Notes under the pieces: model-generated | Told to the model about the DNA's origin: nothing | Database searches by the model: none | What the model saw: only the letters and a program-made list of their open reading frames with translations | Part shown: positions 29,532 through 41,054 of the stretch, in pieces | Numbering within the stretch: the stretch's first letter is position 1 | Layout of the letters: each line of letters begins with the position of its first letter | NCBI RefSeq assembly: GCF_001280015.1 | Contig: NZ_LGDV01000051.1 | Coordinates: 80,328 to 144,327, forward strand | Length of the DNA: 64,000 nucleotides | Direction of reading: 5' to 3' | Origin: Streptomyces sp. MMG1121 | GTDB taxonomy: Bacteria > Actinomycetota > Actinomycetes > Streptomycetales > Streptomycetaceae | Program-made: the position numbers and the translations under genes

Positions 29532-32500
29532 TCAGAAGTCGTAAGCCGTGGCACCCCATACGCCCTCCTCCCGCTCCGCCCCGTCGCCCGGACCCACCGG
29601 TGTGCCCGGTTCGTTCACCACGGCGGACACCAGGCACACGAGGTCGTCCGCGAACCCTGTCGCCTCGTCCTGCGTCACCAGGTTCCGGTCGTAGGTGAGA
29701 TCCAGGTGCAGCACGTCACCGCGCACGCTCGCGTACAGCCACAGGTCGCTGTCGGCGGGCAAGGTGTCGGACAGCACGTCCTCGACCTGCCGGGCAGTGC
29801 CGCCGACGGTCGCGTTCTCCCAGCTCACGCCCAGATCGAACAGGACGCTGCGGCCCGGCCGCGCCGGGATGCCGAGGCGCTCCACCAGGGCGTCGAAGGG
29901 CAGCCGGGCATGCTCGTACGCCTCCACGACGCGCTCTCCCACATGCTCCAGCAGTGCGCCCAGCCCGTCCCCGGCGGCGAACTCCAGGCGCAGTGGCACC
30001 GCGTTGGCGAAGTATCCGACCAGCGCGTCGGCCGCCGGCGTGTGCCGCAGGCTCGCGGGGAAGCCCAGCAGCAGGTCCGTCGCCCCGGTGGTCCGGTGGA
30101 GCAGCGCGGTGAAGGCGGTCACCACGACGGCGTACGGCGTCCCTGGGGAGCCTTGCACCGAGGCGGCCGGCAGCGTGCGCCGGACCAGTCCGGAAAGGCC
30201 TCGGCGCCGGCCCCGGCGCGCGGCGTCGACCGGATCGGGGGCCGGGCGGACCCCTTCCAGCCGCTTCCGCCAGAACGCCTCCTGCTGTGCCGCCTCCGCC
30301 GAGCCGAGCCAGGCCTCCTCCTCGGCGGCCCAGTCGCGGTACTGGTAGTGCAGCGGCGGCAGTTCGGGGCCGCCGCCGCGCTCCACCGCGTCGTACGCGG
30401 TGAACAGGTCGTCCAGCAGCACGCTGACGCTGGCACCGTCGTAGATCAGATGGTGGGCGCTGACCGTGACCAGGTCGCCGCCGGCCGGGCCCTTGATCAG
30501 GCACACCTCGAACAGCGGGGCCTGCGCGAGGTCGAAGGTCACCGACCGGGCGTCGCGCAGTGCCTCCCGCACCCCGGGTCCGTCCGGATCCGCTCCAGGC
30601 AGCTCCGTCACGCGCAGCGGAACGCCTGCGGGGAGCCGCTCCACCACCGTCAGCTCGGCCGCCGCGCCCGAGGCCCGTACCCGTGCCCGCAACAGCTCCT
30701 GGCGGTCCACGACGGCGGCGAGCGCCGTGCGCAGGGTGTCGGGGGAGAGGGAGCGGCCGGTGCGGACGAGGTCCGAGATGATGAAGCGGTCCGCGTGGGT
30801 GCGCCGCGAGGTCAGCCAGACCCTGCGCTGGGCCCGGGACAGCGGGAAGGCACCGCTCCCGCCCCGGAGCCGGGCAGGGGCTGCCGTCGGCTTCGGCGCG
30901 TGCTCGGGTACGACGGCCGCGAGCAGCCGTACGGTCGGTCGGGCGAAGACCGTACTGACCGCGATCCCCAGTTCCTTGGCGATGCGTGCCGCGATCAGGC
31001 TGTGGCCGCCCAGCGCGAACAGGTCGGCGTCCGGCCGGCGCACCGTGCGGCCGAGCACCGCCGACCACACCTCGGCGACCCGCAGCTCGGCCGCGGTCAG
31101 CGCGCTGTGGGCCGCCTCTTCGGCCGCCGCCCCGGGCTCGGGCGGGACCGGCAGCGCGGCGCGGTCCAGCTTGCCGATGGAGGTCACCGGGAGCGCGGGC
31201 AGCGGGACATAGGTGTCGGGCACCATGTGCGCGGGCAGCCGGTCGGCGAGGTGGGCCCGCAGCCGGGACGGCTCGTGCTCGCCGACGACATAGGCGACCA
31301 GACGCAGCGAGCCGTCCGCGCCCGGGACCGCCACGACGGCCGCGTTCCGTACCCCGGCAGCCTGGGACAGGACCTCCGTGACCTCCCCGGGCTCCACCCG
31401 GTGGCCACGGATCTGTACCTGGTCGTCGATGCGGCCCAGGCACAGCAAAGCGCCGTCGGCAAGCCAGCGCCCCAGGTCGCCGGTGCGGTACATACGCTCC
31501 CCGGAACGCACCGGGTTCGCCACGAACCGCGCCTCGGTCTGCCGTTCGTCGTGGAGGTAGCCGCGGGCGAGTCCGATGCCGCCGACACAGATCTCCCCGG
31601 GGGCGCCGAACGGCACCGGCACGCCGTGCTCGTCGAGGAGGTCCACCGTCTTGTTGGGGAACGGCATGCCCACGGGCGGCTCCGCGACACCGGGTTCGAC
31701 CTTGACGAGCGTGGTGGCCACGCTGTCCTCGGACGGTCCGTACTCGTTGAACAGCTCGGCGTCCGGCAGGAGTTGATGGTGCCGGGCGGCCAGGGCGCCG
31801 GTGAGCCGCTCTCCGCCCAGGACCACCTGGCGCAGCGAGGGGAGTCGGTCGCCTGCGTAGTCCAGGATCAGCTGGTAGAGGCTGGGGACGGTCTGCACAT
31901 GGGTCACGTGTTCCCGCCGGATGACGGCGGCGACCTCGTCGGGATCGATCAGCTGCTCCCGCTCCAGCACCACCAGGTGCGCGCCGGCGCCGAGGGCCGA
32001 GAGCACGTCGGAGATACCGGCGTCGGCGTGCACGGGGTCGACCTGGAGGATGCGGGAGTGCGGTCCGAGACCGTAGTACCCGATGCGGTACAGGACGGTG
32101 TTCAGGATGCCCAGGTGCTCGACCATGACCCCCTTCGGGGAGCCGGTGGAGCCCGAGGTGTGGACGACGTACGCCAGGTCGCTCCGGCCCGCCGGGCGGA
32201 ATCGCACCTCGGCCGGCTCGGGGGCGGTGTCCTCGCCGAGGACCACGACCGGCCGCGCCGTGCCGGACAGCAGGTCGGCCCGGGCGGCGTCGGCCAGCAC
32301 CGCCGCCGCTGTGCTGCCGGCCAGCAACTCGTGCAGCCGGCGTGCCGGTTGCTCCGGGTCCAGCGGCAGGAACGCCGAGCCGGTCTTGAGGATGGCCAGC
32401 AGGGAGACCAGCATCCACTCCGTGCGGGCGCACAGCAGGGCGACGATCCGTTCGGGCCCGGTCGGCGCCACCGCGGCCAGCCGTGCGGCCAGCCGTGCGG

Positions 32501-33164
32501 CCATGCCGTCCAGTTCGGCATAGGTGTACGTACGGTCGCCGCAGACGGCCGCGGTCGCGTCGGGGCGCCGGCGCACCTGCTCGGCGAACAGGTCGAGGAC
32601 GGTGCCGTGCGTCGCAAGGGCGTGCCGCGGTCCGGTGCCGAGCGCCAGCAGATCGGCCTGCTGTCGTTGCGGCAGGACCGGCAGCAGGCCCACCGGGGTG
32701 TCCGGTGCGGCGCAGGCCTCCCGTGCCAGGAGGGCGAGTTGAGCCGCCGTCCGGCGGGCACCGCTCGCGTCGGAGGTGCCGCTGCGCACGGTCAGCGCGA
32801 TCCGGGCCGGGCCCGCGCCGATGACCTCGCCGGGAACGACGGCGTGCTCCCGCGCCACCAGCGTGACCGCCGAGAGCGACGCTGCGCCGATCGCCGCCTC
32901 CACGGCATGCTGTTCCGCGCCCAGACAGGACCGAAAGCCGACGCCCGGATCGAACGGCGTCATCAATTCGACCTCCCTGTCCGGCAGTTCGGCCCGCAGG
33001 GCGATCGCCCTGCTCCGGGTCAGCCGGTGCAGCAGGATCCGCAGCAGCGCCGACACGGCCGTCGGTACCTGCGCGCCCGCCGACGTACACAGCGCACCGA
33101 GCGCCGCGCTGGTCTCGTCGTCGAGCGCGACGGTCACCCGCGCTCGGCCTTCCGCAACGCTCAC
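29532..33164 (-). CDS. NRPS (half-C)-A-PCP-C
   Basis: 1210 aa from GTG 33164, chosen because GAGGAG lies 6 nt upstream. About 180 residues of a partial condensation lobe without HHxxxDG come first, then the A domain (A3 HTSGSTGSPKG near 334, A5 NEYGPSEDSV), PCP (Ser in LGGHSLIA near 718) and a complete C domain (AHHLIYDG near 901). The pocket by eye is D-A-S-Q-V-G-E-V-A-K; Glu322 is shared with the two His-like A domains, but no known code matches closely. It is downstream of rsgA on the same strand, 281 bp apart. It supplies the second of the three complete C domains of the cluster. Confidence 0.88.
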   Translation of the reverse strand: MSVAEGRARVTVALDDETSAALGALCTSAGAQVPTAVSALLRILLHRLTRSRAIALRAELPDREVELMTPFDPGVGFRSCLGAEQHAVEAAIGAASLSAVTLVAREHAVVPGEVIGAGPARIALTVRSGTSDASGARRTAAQLALLAREACAAPDTPVGLLPVLPQRQQADLLALGTGPRHALATHGTVLDLFAEQVRRRPDATAAVCGDRTYTYAELDGMAARLAARLAAVAPTGPERIVALLCARTEWMLVSLLAILKTGSAFLPLDPEQPARRLHELLAGSTAAAVLADAARADLLSGTARPVVVLGEDTAPEPAEVRFRPAGRSDLAYVVHTSGSTGSPKGVMVEHLGILNTVLYRIGYYGLGPHSRILQVDPVHADAGISDVLSALGAGAHLVVLEREQLIDPDEVAAVIRREHVTHVQTVPSLYQLILDYAGDRLPSLRQVVLGGERLTGALAARHHQLLPDAELFNEYGPSEDSVATTLVKVEPGVAEPPVGMPFPNKTVDLLDEHGVPVPFGAPGEICVGGIGLARGYLHDERQTEARFVANPVRSGERMYRTGDLGRWLADGALLCLGRIDDQVQIRGHRVEPGEVTEVLSQAAGVRNAAVVAVPGADGSLRLVAYVVGEHEPSRLRAHLADRLPAHMVPDTYVPLPALPVTSIGKLDRAALPVPPEPGAAAEEAAHSALTAAELRVAEVWSAVLGRTVRRPDADLFALGGHSLIAARIAKELGIAVSTVFARPTVRLLAAVVPEHAPKPTAAPARLRGGSGAFPLSRAQRRVWLTSRRTHADRFIISDLVRTGRSLSPDTLRTALAAVVDRQELLRARVRASGAAAELTVVERLPAGVPLRVTELPGADPDGPGVREALRDARSVTFDLAQAPLFEVCLIKGPAGGDLVTVSAHHLIYDGASVSVLLDDLFTAYDAVERGGGPELPPLHYQYRDWAAEEEAWLGSAEAAQQEAFWRKRLEGVRPAPDPVDAARRGRRRGLSGLVRRTLPAASVQGSPGTPYAVVVTAFTALLHRTTGATDLLLGFPASLRHTPAADALVGYFANAVPLRLEFAAGDGLGALLEHVGERVVEAYEHARLPFDALVERLGIPARPGRSVLFDLGVSWENATVGGTARQVEDVLSDTLPADSDLWLYASVRGDVLHLDLTYDRNLVTQDEATGFADDLVCLVSAVVNEPGTPVGPGDGAEREEGVWGATAYDF

Positions 33165-33360
33165 CAGGATCTCCTCTGCCACAGGACGCCTCGGTCGAGG
33201 CGCCGGACGGGGGTGCGCCGAGCTTGGTGTGTGGACGGCTCCCGGGGCGCGATCGGCGTCCGGGGCCGGGCGGTCACAGGCCTGGGGTCCCGCGGGGCGA
33301 CGCACGTCGCGACGCGGCCGTGGGCACCGGCACCGGGACGGCGAGGGTGAAGGCTCCGCC

Positions 33361-33396
33361 GGTGCCGGTGCCGGTGCCGGTGCCGGTGCCGGTGAC
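33361..33396. repeat. Hexanucleotide tandem repeat (GGTGCC)n
   Basis: Five perfect GGTGCC copies (33361-33390) followed by GGTGAC, in the 281-bp spacer between rsgA and the NRPS start. It is a slippage-prone microsatellite, and because it lies outside coding sequence it could vary in length among strains without frame loss. Confidence 0.8.
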
Positions 33397-33445
33397 CGGA
33401 GTCCCGCCCGGGCCGGAGCCCGTCGCCCGGTGCGGCGGTGTGACC

Positions 33446-34540
33446 TCAGCGGTGTGGGCGCCGGTTCAGCGCGCGCTGGCGGGCACGGATGCGCTTGTGC
33501 TCCTCGGCGCGGGCCCGGGAGTCCTGCTGCAACTCCAGCCGCTGTTGTTCGCGTTGGAGCTTCTCCCAGTTGGCGACCCGGTCCCCGGAGAGATCGCCGG
33601 CGTCGACGGCGGCGTTGACCGCGCACCCGGGCTCGCCCTGGTGGGTGCAGTCGCCGAACCGGCACTCGTCGGCGAGCTGCTCGACATCGCCGAAGGCCTG
33701 CTGGAGACCCTCCTCGATGTCCCAGGCGCCGAGCGCGCGCATCCCGGGCGTGTCGATGAGCAGGGAGCCGTCCGGCATGGGGACCAGCTCGCGATGGGTC
33801 GTGGTGTGCCGGCCCTTGCCGTCGCCGCGGATCTCCTGGGTGGCCTGCCGGTCCTTTCCGTACAGATGGTTGACCAGCGTGGACTTGCCGACACCGGAGG
33901 CGCCGACGAGGGAGACCGTGCGTCCCGGCAGCAGATGCTCGTACAGCGCCTCGATGCCCTCGCCCAGACGGACGCTCAGCGGGACGACGGGCACCCCGAA
34001 GGCCACGGACTCGACCTCCTGCACCGCTTCGGCGACATCCGGGCACAGATCGGCCTTGGTCAGGACGATCACCGGCTGGGCGCCGCTCTGCCAGGCCACC
34101 GCGAGATACCGCTCGATGGTCCGCAGCCGCTGGCGGCCCGTCAGCGGCACGACGACGAAGACGACGTCGATGTTCGAGGCCACCACCTGCTCGACGGTCT
34201 CGCGCCCGGCCGCCCGCCGGGTGAACGCGGACCGGCGCGGCAACAGGCCGACGAGCGAGGCGAGTTCGTCCCCCGCCTCGGCGGGTGCGACGGCGGCCCA
34301 GTCGCCGACGGCCGGCTGTCCCTCGGTGCTCTGCCGGACCGTGGCCGGCAGGGAGACCCTGGCGCGCTGCTCGCCGTCGCCGCCGAGGACCGTGCAGACA
34401 CCGCGGTCCACCCGGACCACGCGGGCGGGGCGGGCCAGGTCCCGCCACCGGTGGTCGAGGTCGTCGAGGGCGGCCGTCCAGCTCTCGGCGAAGCCCTCGT
34501 CCCAGCCGAGGGGAGTCAGTGCCTCCGGTTCGGGCGTCAT
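33446..34540 (-). CDS. rsgA: RsgA ribosome small-subunit GTPase (cluster-embedded copy)
   Basis: 364 aa. An N-terminal OB-like region (RVVRVDRGVCTVLGG), then a circularly permuted GTPase with G4 LTKADL first, G1 GASGVGKST, and G3 DTPGMR, and a C-terminal zinc motif ECRFGDCTHQGEPGC. This order is unique to RsgA/YjeQ, which binds the 30S subunit near the decoding centre and drives late assembly. Such a GTPase is not a peptide-biosynthesis enzyme. Since the cluster resembles that of GE81112, a 30S-directed initiation inhibitor, a protective or repair role at the ribosome is a reasonable inference. It may instead be a displaced housekeeping gene. ATG 34540 has AAAGGA upstream. Confidence 0.92.
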   Translation of the reverse strand: MTPEPEALTPLGWDEGFAESWTAALDDLDHRWRDLARPARVVRVDRGVCTVLGGDGEQRARVSLPATVRQSTEGQPAVGDWAAVAPAEAGDELASLVGLLPRRSAFTRRAAGRETVEQVVASNIDVVFVVVPLTGRQRLRTIERYLAVAWQSGAQPVIVLTKADLCPDVAEAVQEVESVAFGVPVVPLSVRLGEGIEALYEHLLPGRTVSLVGASGVGKSTLVNHLYGKDRQATQEIRGDGKGRHTTTHRELVPMPDGSLLIDTPGMRALGAWDIEEGLQQAFGDVEQLADECRFGDCTHQGEPGCAVNAAVDAGDLSGDRVANWEKLQREQQRLELQQDSRARAEEHKRIRARQRALNRRPHR

Positions 34541-34973
34541 GGAAGTGCGGTCCTTTCGTCATTCACGATCGTGACCTTCCCCGTCGAGAGTGCCATAGTG
34601 TCCAGGCGTCAGCCAAGTGTTTTCCGGGGAGATTTTACTGATGCTGCGCCAGGCTCGGCAGGGGACTGCCCAGTGATCTGTTCCGCTGCTATCCTGCAAT
34701 CGTTGGCATGAATATACCTTCGCCGAACTGACGGCATCATGGCAGGTCAGAGCGGTTGTACAAGGAAAATTGCATGCCGCATTCGGATTCGTCGACCGTT
34801 AATTCATCAACGTGCGGAGACGCTCGTTCACGGAATCTAGCAGCGCTCCGGAAAGCCTAGCGGAACGTGATTCATGGTGGCGGGATCCAGTGTTTTGCGA
34901 GGCTTCCCGACGGGAAGTCAATCCTGGAATTCCGGTAAGATATTCCTTGCTCCGACCCCCTTGAGGACCCGTC
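34541..34973. other. Divergent promoter region between rsgA and NRPS genes
   Basis: 433 bp without a recognisable gene, noticeably AT-richer than its flanks (for example around 34700-34800). It contains a 15-bp palindrome CTTCCCGACGGGAAG at 34903-34917, about 57 bp before the NRPS ATG at 34974. It presumably drives both flanking operons. Confidence 0.55.
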
Positions 34974-37403
<2,430 letters not shown>

Positions 37404-37407
37404 CCCC

Positions 37408-37434
37408 GGGCCGGGTGCCTCGGGCGCCCGGCCC
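37408..37434. terminator. Terminator between convergent NRPS and oxygenase genes
   Basis: GGGCCGGGTGCC (37408-37419) pairs with GGCGCCCGGCCC (37423-37434) with one mismatch and a 3-nt loop. It begins 5 nt after the NRPS stop and ends just before the oxygenase stop at 37440. Confidence 0.8.
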
Positions 37435-37439
37435 CGCGC

Positions 37440-38477
37440 CTAGCCGATCAGCCGCGCCCCGACCGAACGCCGTAGCCCTCGGGACTTGCGCAGGTCGTGG
37501 GTGACGTTCACGCGCTTGAGCCAGCGGTCCGTGCCGTCGTAGCGCGCCGTGAAGGACTCCCGGCCGTGCACGACCCGGTGGTTGTTGAGGAAGACGAACG
37601 TACCGGGGTCCAGCGGACAGGGGCGGGTGCCGTCGGTCAGCAGCTCGCGGGCGGCGGCGAAGGCGTGCACCGCCGCCGGGTCGTCCTTGGGCGGCGACAT
37701 GTGTGTGGCGTCGAAGCACAGCAGCGGATCGGTCCGTGAGCCGAACAGCACGGGCACCAGACCGAGTCCGCTGATCAGTCGTGAGATGCCGGCGAAGATC
37801 CGGCGGTCCTCCGGTGTGCTCACCGTGTTGTTGTGCGCCAGGTGGGAATCGTCGGAGATGATCCGGAAGCGGCTCTCGAAGAGGACGTCCAGCACGTCCG
37901 CCGGCAGCGTGGTGAAGTCGGCCTCCGCCACCACCACGGGGATGCCGTCCGGATTGCGCAGCGAGGCCAGGATGATGTAGTCCGCGCGGTACGGGTGGAA
38001 GGCGTCCTCCGTGTGCAGGGTCAGCGCCGTCCGGCTCCCGGTGCCGAGCAGCAGGGTCTCGTACTCCTTGATCGGGAACACGTCGTTGACCAGGTGCCCG
38101 TCCTGCTGGGTCGCCCAGCCGAACGGCTCCCCGAGCAGCGAGGCGTACAGCAACAGCAGGATCTCCTCGGGCAGTTCGTGATGGACCCGCCGTTCGTCCC
38201 GCCAGTGCTCCGGAGTGGGCCCGATCCGCTCGTCGTCCACCTGGTGACCGCTGATGGCGCAGTACCCGCCCGCCCGGTCCAGCTGGAAGGACCGCAGGAA
38301 CCGCCGGACCCGTTCGGGCAGCCGGGAGGCGAGCAACGGCAGCTCCTCCAGCAGGCCTTCGCCGTCCGCCGAGGGGTGGTCCCGGGCGAGTTCCATGGTC
38401 AGCCGGGCCGTCTCGGCCGCCTCCTGGGGTGTCAGGCGCAGCTCGGTCAGCGGGAGCGTGTCCGGGGTCGTCGTCAT
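37440..38477 (-). CDS. VioC/OrfP-type Fe(II)/2-oxoglutarate amino-acid hydroxylase (copy 2)
   Basis: 345 aa from ATG 38477, which has CAGGAG nearby; the longer frame reaches into the preceding gene. HxE ligands in LTLHTEDAFHPYRADY, distal His in RVVHGRESF, and Arg in DRWLKRVNV. It is clearly paralogous to the gene at 28366 but diverged outside the motifs (for example HNTVSTPEDRRIFAG against HTAAFNSRTTG), so the two probably act on different substrates or carbons. It lies 41 nt downstream of the PCP-C gene in one operon. Candidate roles are 4-hydroxylation of citrulline or beta-hydroxylation of an imidazole amino acid. Confidence 0.88.
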   Translation of the reverse strand: MTTTPDTLPLTELRLTPQEAAETARLTMELARDHPSADGEGLLEELPLLASRLPERVRRFLRSFQLDRAGGYCAISGHQVDDERIGPTPEHWRDERRVHHELPEEILLLLYASLLGEPFGWATQQDGHLVNDVFPIKEYETLLLGTGSRTALTLHTEDAFHPYRADYIILASLRNPDGIPVVVAEADFTTLPADVLDVLFESRFRIISDDSHLAHNNTVSTPEDRRIFAGISRLISGLGLVPVLFGSRTDPLLCFDATHMSPPKDDPAAVHAFAAARELLTDGTRPCPLDPGTFVFLNNHRVVHGRESFTARYDGTDRWLKRVNVTHDLRKSRGLRRSVGARLIG

Positions 38478-38518
38478 GGGGGTCTCCTGTTCCACGAAGG
38501 GGGTCTGGGCAAGGCCGG

Positions 38519-40096
38519 TCACGTGTCGAAGCGGAAGCCCTGGAAGGCGGGGGCGGGCAGGGGCGCGGCAGGCCCGGGCCCGGGTTTCCCGGTGATCCGG
38601 CCGAGTTGGGCGAGGACCCGGCCGGCGATCTGCTCGGCCGTGTCACGGTCGTAGCGCGCGGTGTCGTACTGCAGACACAGCCGCAGTCCCCGCGCGTGCT
38701 CGACGAACTGGAACGACAGCTCGAACATGCCCTGCCGCAGCAGGAAGGGGCCGCCGCGCAGCGAGATGCCTCCCGGCACGGCGGGGCCGGTGTCGATGTG
38801 CGGGTACAGCGCCACCCACACGTCGAAGAAGGGGCCGCGCCCCGGCGGCCGCGGCGGGTCGAGGGTCGCCACCAGCTCGTCGAAGGCGACCCCGCTGTGG
38901 TCGAGCGCGTCCGCCGTCCGTGCCGCCACATGCCGCACCAGAGCGGCCGGGTCGTCGCGACCGGTCAGGTCGAGCCGCAGCGGGACGGTCGCGACGTGGA
39001 AGCCCACGGCGCCGTCCCGGCCGAGCAGGGACCGGCGGTCCACGGGCGTGCCCAGACAGATGTCGTCGCTGCGCGTCAGCTCGCCCAGCGCACTCGCCAC
39101 GGCCGCCGCGAGCGGGGCGAAGGTTCCGGCGTGCGCGCTCGCGGCCAGGCCCGGGAGCCGGTCCGTGAGGCGCTGATCGAGGTCCAGGGCGACCGTTTCC
39201 GTCACCGCGCCCGCCGGCCCCTGCCGGCGGCGGTCCACGGGGAGGAGCAGCGGCGTCGGCGGGGGCGTGAGCAGGTCACGCCAGTACGCCAGCGACTCCT
39301 CCCGCGACCGTGTGCTTCGCGGCGGACCGGGGGCGAACTCCGGTGCCGGAACGGGGAGTCCGCCGTACACCGTCACGAGTTCAGCCGCCAGGACCGTCAG
39401 CGACCGCCCGTCGCAGACCAGGTGATCGGCCGTGAGCAGCAGCGCCCAGGCGCCCTCGGCGAGCAGGAAGAGCGTGGCGCGGAAGAGCGGCCCTTCCGCG
39501 AGGTCGAAGGGGATCTCGACGCGGTCGTGGACGAGCGCCTCGAACTCCCGGTCGGCCAGGGCCTCGTCGCGCAGGTCGACCACGTCCAGCGGGGCGACCC
39601 GGTCGGTGACGACGGCCTGTGGACCGCCCTGCCGTTCTACGAACACCGTCCGCAGCGCCGTGTGGCGGACGGGGAGCGTGGCGACGGCCGCGGCGAGCCG
39701 CTGCGGGTCCGGCTGGCCCTGGCCCCGCAGCAGACACGGCACGGTGTACGCACCCTTCCCGCCGTGCGCGCCCTGGCGTGCCAGCCACAGCCAGCGGACC
39801 GACTCGGACACCGCCCCGTCCTGGACCGTCCCGGCATCGGACGATGCCCCGGAACGGGCGTCGGTGTCAGTGCCGCCCGCCTCGGTCAGGCGCGCCGCCA
39901 GCAGCTTCGGGGTGGCGCATTCGAGGATGTCGCGCACCCGCACCGGAACCCCGACCGCCGCCTCGACGGACACGGCGAGGGACAGCGCGGACAGGCTGTG
40001 CCCGCCGGCCAGGTAGAAGTCCGTGTCATCACTCACGTACTCCAACTCCAGCGCCCGGGCGAACATCCGGCACAGATCCTGGGTGAGGTCAGTCAT
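38519..40096 (-). CDS. NRPS PCP-C didomain
   Basis: 525 aa from ATG 40096 with GGAGGGG upstream. A carrier domain comes first (Ser in AGGHSLSA near residue 35), followed by a condensation domain whose HHxxxDG motif reads DHLVCDG near 223: the first His is Asp, while the second, catalytic His and the Asp-Gly are kept. There is no adenylation domain, so the carrier must be charged in trans. The lone A domain at 41030 is the obvious partner. As PCP-C it would accept the first residue (pipecolate-type) and form the first peptide bond with a downstream carrier. It leads an operon with oxygenase copy 2. Confidence 0.88.
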   Translation of the reverse strand: MTDLTQDLCRMFARALELEYVSDDTDFYLAGGHSLSALSLAVSVEAAVGVPVRVRDILECATPKLLAARLTEAGGTDTDARSGASSDAGTVQDGAVSESVRWLWLARQGAHGGKGAYTVPCLLRGQGQPDPQRLAAAVATLPVRHTALRTVFVERQGGPQAVVTDRVAPLDVVDLRDEALADREFEALVHDRVEIPFDLAEGPLFRATLFLLAEGAWALLLTADHLVCDGRSLTVLAAELVTVYGGLPVPAPEFAPGPPRSTRSREESLAYWRDLLTPPPTPLLLPVDRRRQGPAGAVTETVALDLDQRLTDRLPGLAASAHAGTFAPLAAAVASALGELTRSDDICLGTPVDRRSLLGRDGAVGFHVATVPLRLDLTGRDDPAALVRHVAARTADALDHSGVAFDELVATLDPPRPPGRGPFFDVWVALYPHIDTGPAVPGGISLRGGPFLLRQGMFELSFQFVEHARGLRLCLQYDTARYDRDTAEQIAGRVLAQLGRITGKPGPGPAAPLPAPAFQGFRFDT

Positions 40097-40217
40097 GGTT
40101 CCCCTCCGTACGACAAAGGAATTCCGGGGATGGACAGTGGACATTGCGAGGGGCGGAAATTTTGGCGAGACTGGGTGTCCTGCGCATCAACTCGCCCATC
40201 GGTGAAGGGGAATTGCC

Positions 40218-41054
40218 ATGCTCAAGTCGCAGCGGCTTGCGGTATTGCCCATCGACTCCTACGACCTGGAATCCGAACTGACGCTCGTGGACCGGCACGA
40301 CCCCGGAGGCGAGTACGACGCCTTCACCTTCGGCGCCTGGTCGGCCCATGTGCTGGCCAACGGCAGCGGTGCCGACTCCGACACCGCGTTCCGGCCGCAC
40401 GGTGACAGCCTGACCCTCACCGAGCTGGGCAGGCAGCTGCCCGGCATCATGTCCCTGGTCACCGAACACTTCCCCTTGGAGCGGCTGCAGTGGGTCCGTG
40501 TCTTCAGTCTCAGCGACGGAATTCTCGCCCCGCACGTGGACTTTCTCGAATTCGCCGAACCCGGCACCAGGCTTCAAGTTCCGTTGCGCACCAGCGAGGA
40601 ATCCCTGCATTCCGAGGGCGATCTCGTCTACCACCTCCGTCGTGGTGAGGTCTGGAAAATTCACACCACACATCCTCATTCGGCTCGCAGCGCCGCCGGG
40701 CCCGCCCGGCTTTCCCTCTGCCTCGACTTCGCGGACGCCGACGAGCCCATCGAGATCCGCAACGACATTCCCGCGGCACACCCCGTTCGGCTGATCGACC
40801 TTCCCGCGGTGACCGACGCCGATGTCGAGGAACTCATCGGCTCCGGCCCTGAGCTGACCCCGGACACCCTGCGCACCGCCTTCCGCCGGTTCGCCGCCCT
40901 GCACTTCGAGCGGCGGGCCCCGGTCGTCGCCGCCTTCGACTGGTACCTGGAGGCCGCCCGGCGAACCGGGGACGACGCCATGGCCGACAAGGTGCGGGCG
41001 TTCCGGACGTACTGCATCGGCAAGCGGGGCTACCGGGAGGCCTTCGACTGGTGA
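40218..41054 (+). CDS. Proline/pipecolate cis-hydroxylase (GetF-type, Fe(II)/2-oxoglutarate)
   Basis: 278 aa. The core GILAPHVDFLEF, then HLRRGEVWKIHTTHPHSA and ARLSLCLDFA, aligns by eye with Streptomyces proline 3-hydroxylase (AIVIPHRDFVEL, HMRPGEIWFLDAATVHSA, RQSLCVDFA). HxD and the distal His ligands are present, and the C-terminal helical domain (FDWYLEAARRTGDDAMADKVRAF) also matches. The family includes GetF, which 3-hydroxylates L-pipecolate for GE81112. The adjacent lone A domain with a Pro/Pip code and the cyclodeaminase support pipecolate as substrate. GAAGGGGAA precedes the ATG. Its 3' end overlaps the convergent A-domain gene by 25 nt. Confidence 0.87.
   Translation: MLKSQRLAVLPIDSYDLESELTLVDRHDPGGEYDAFTFGAWSAHVLANGSGADSDTAFRPHGDSLTLTELGRQLPGIMSLVTEHFPLERLQWVRVFSLSDGILAPHVDFLEFAEPGTRLQVPLRTSEESLHSEGDLVYHLRRGEVWKIHTTHPHSARSAAGPARLSLCLDFADADEPIEIRNDIPAAHPVRLIDLPAVTDADVEELIGSGPELTPDTLRTAFRRFAALHFERRAPVVAAFDWYLEAARRTGDDAMADKVRAFRTYCIGKRGYREAFDW

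Noticed and set aside
33357..33400. CRISPR-like or attachment-site repeat
   Set aside because: The repeat is a contiguous hexamer array without spacers and without nearby integrase or cas genes.
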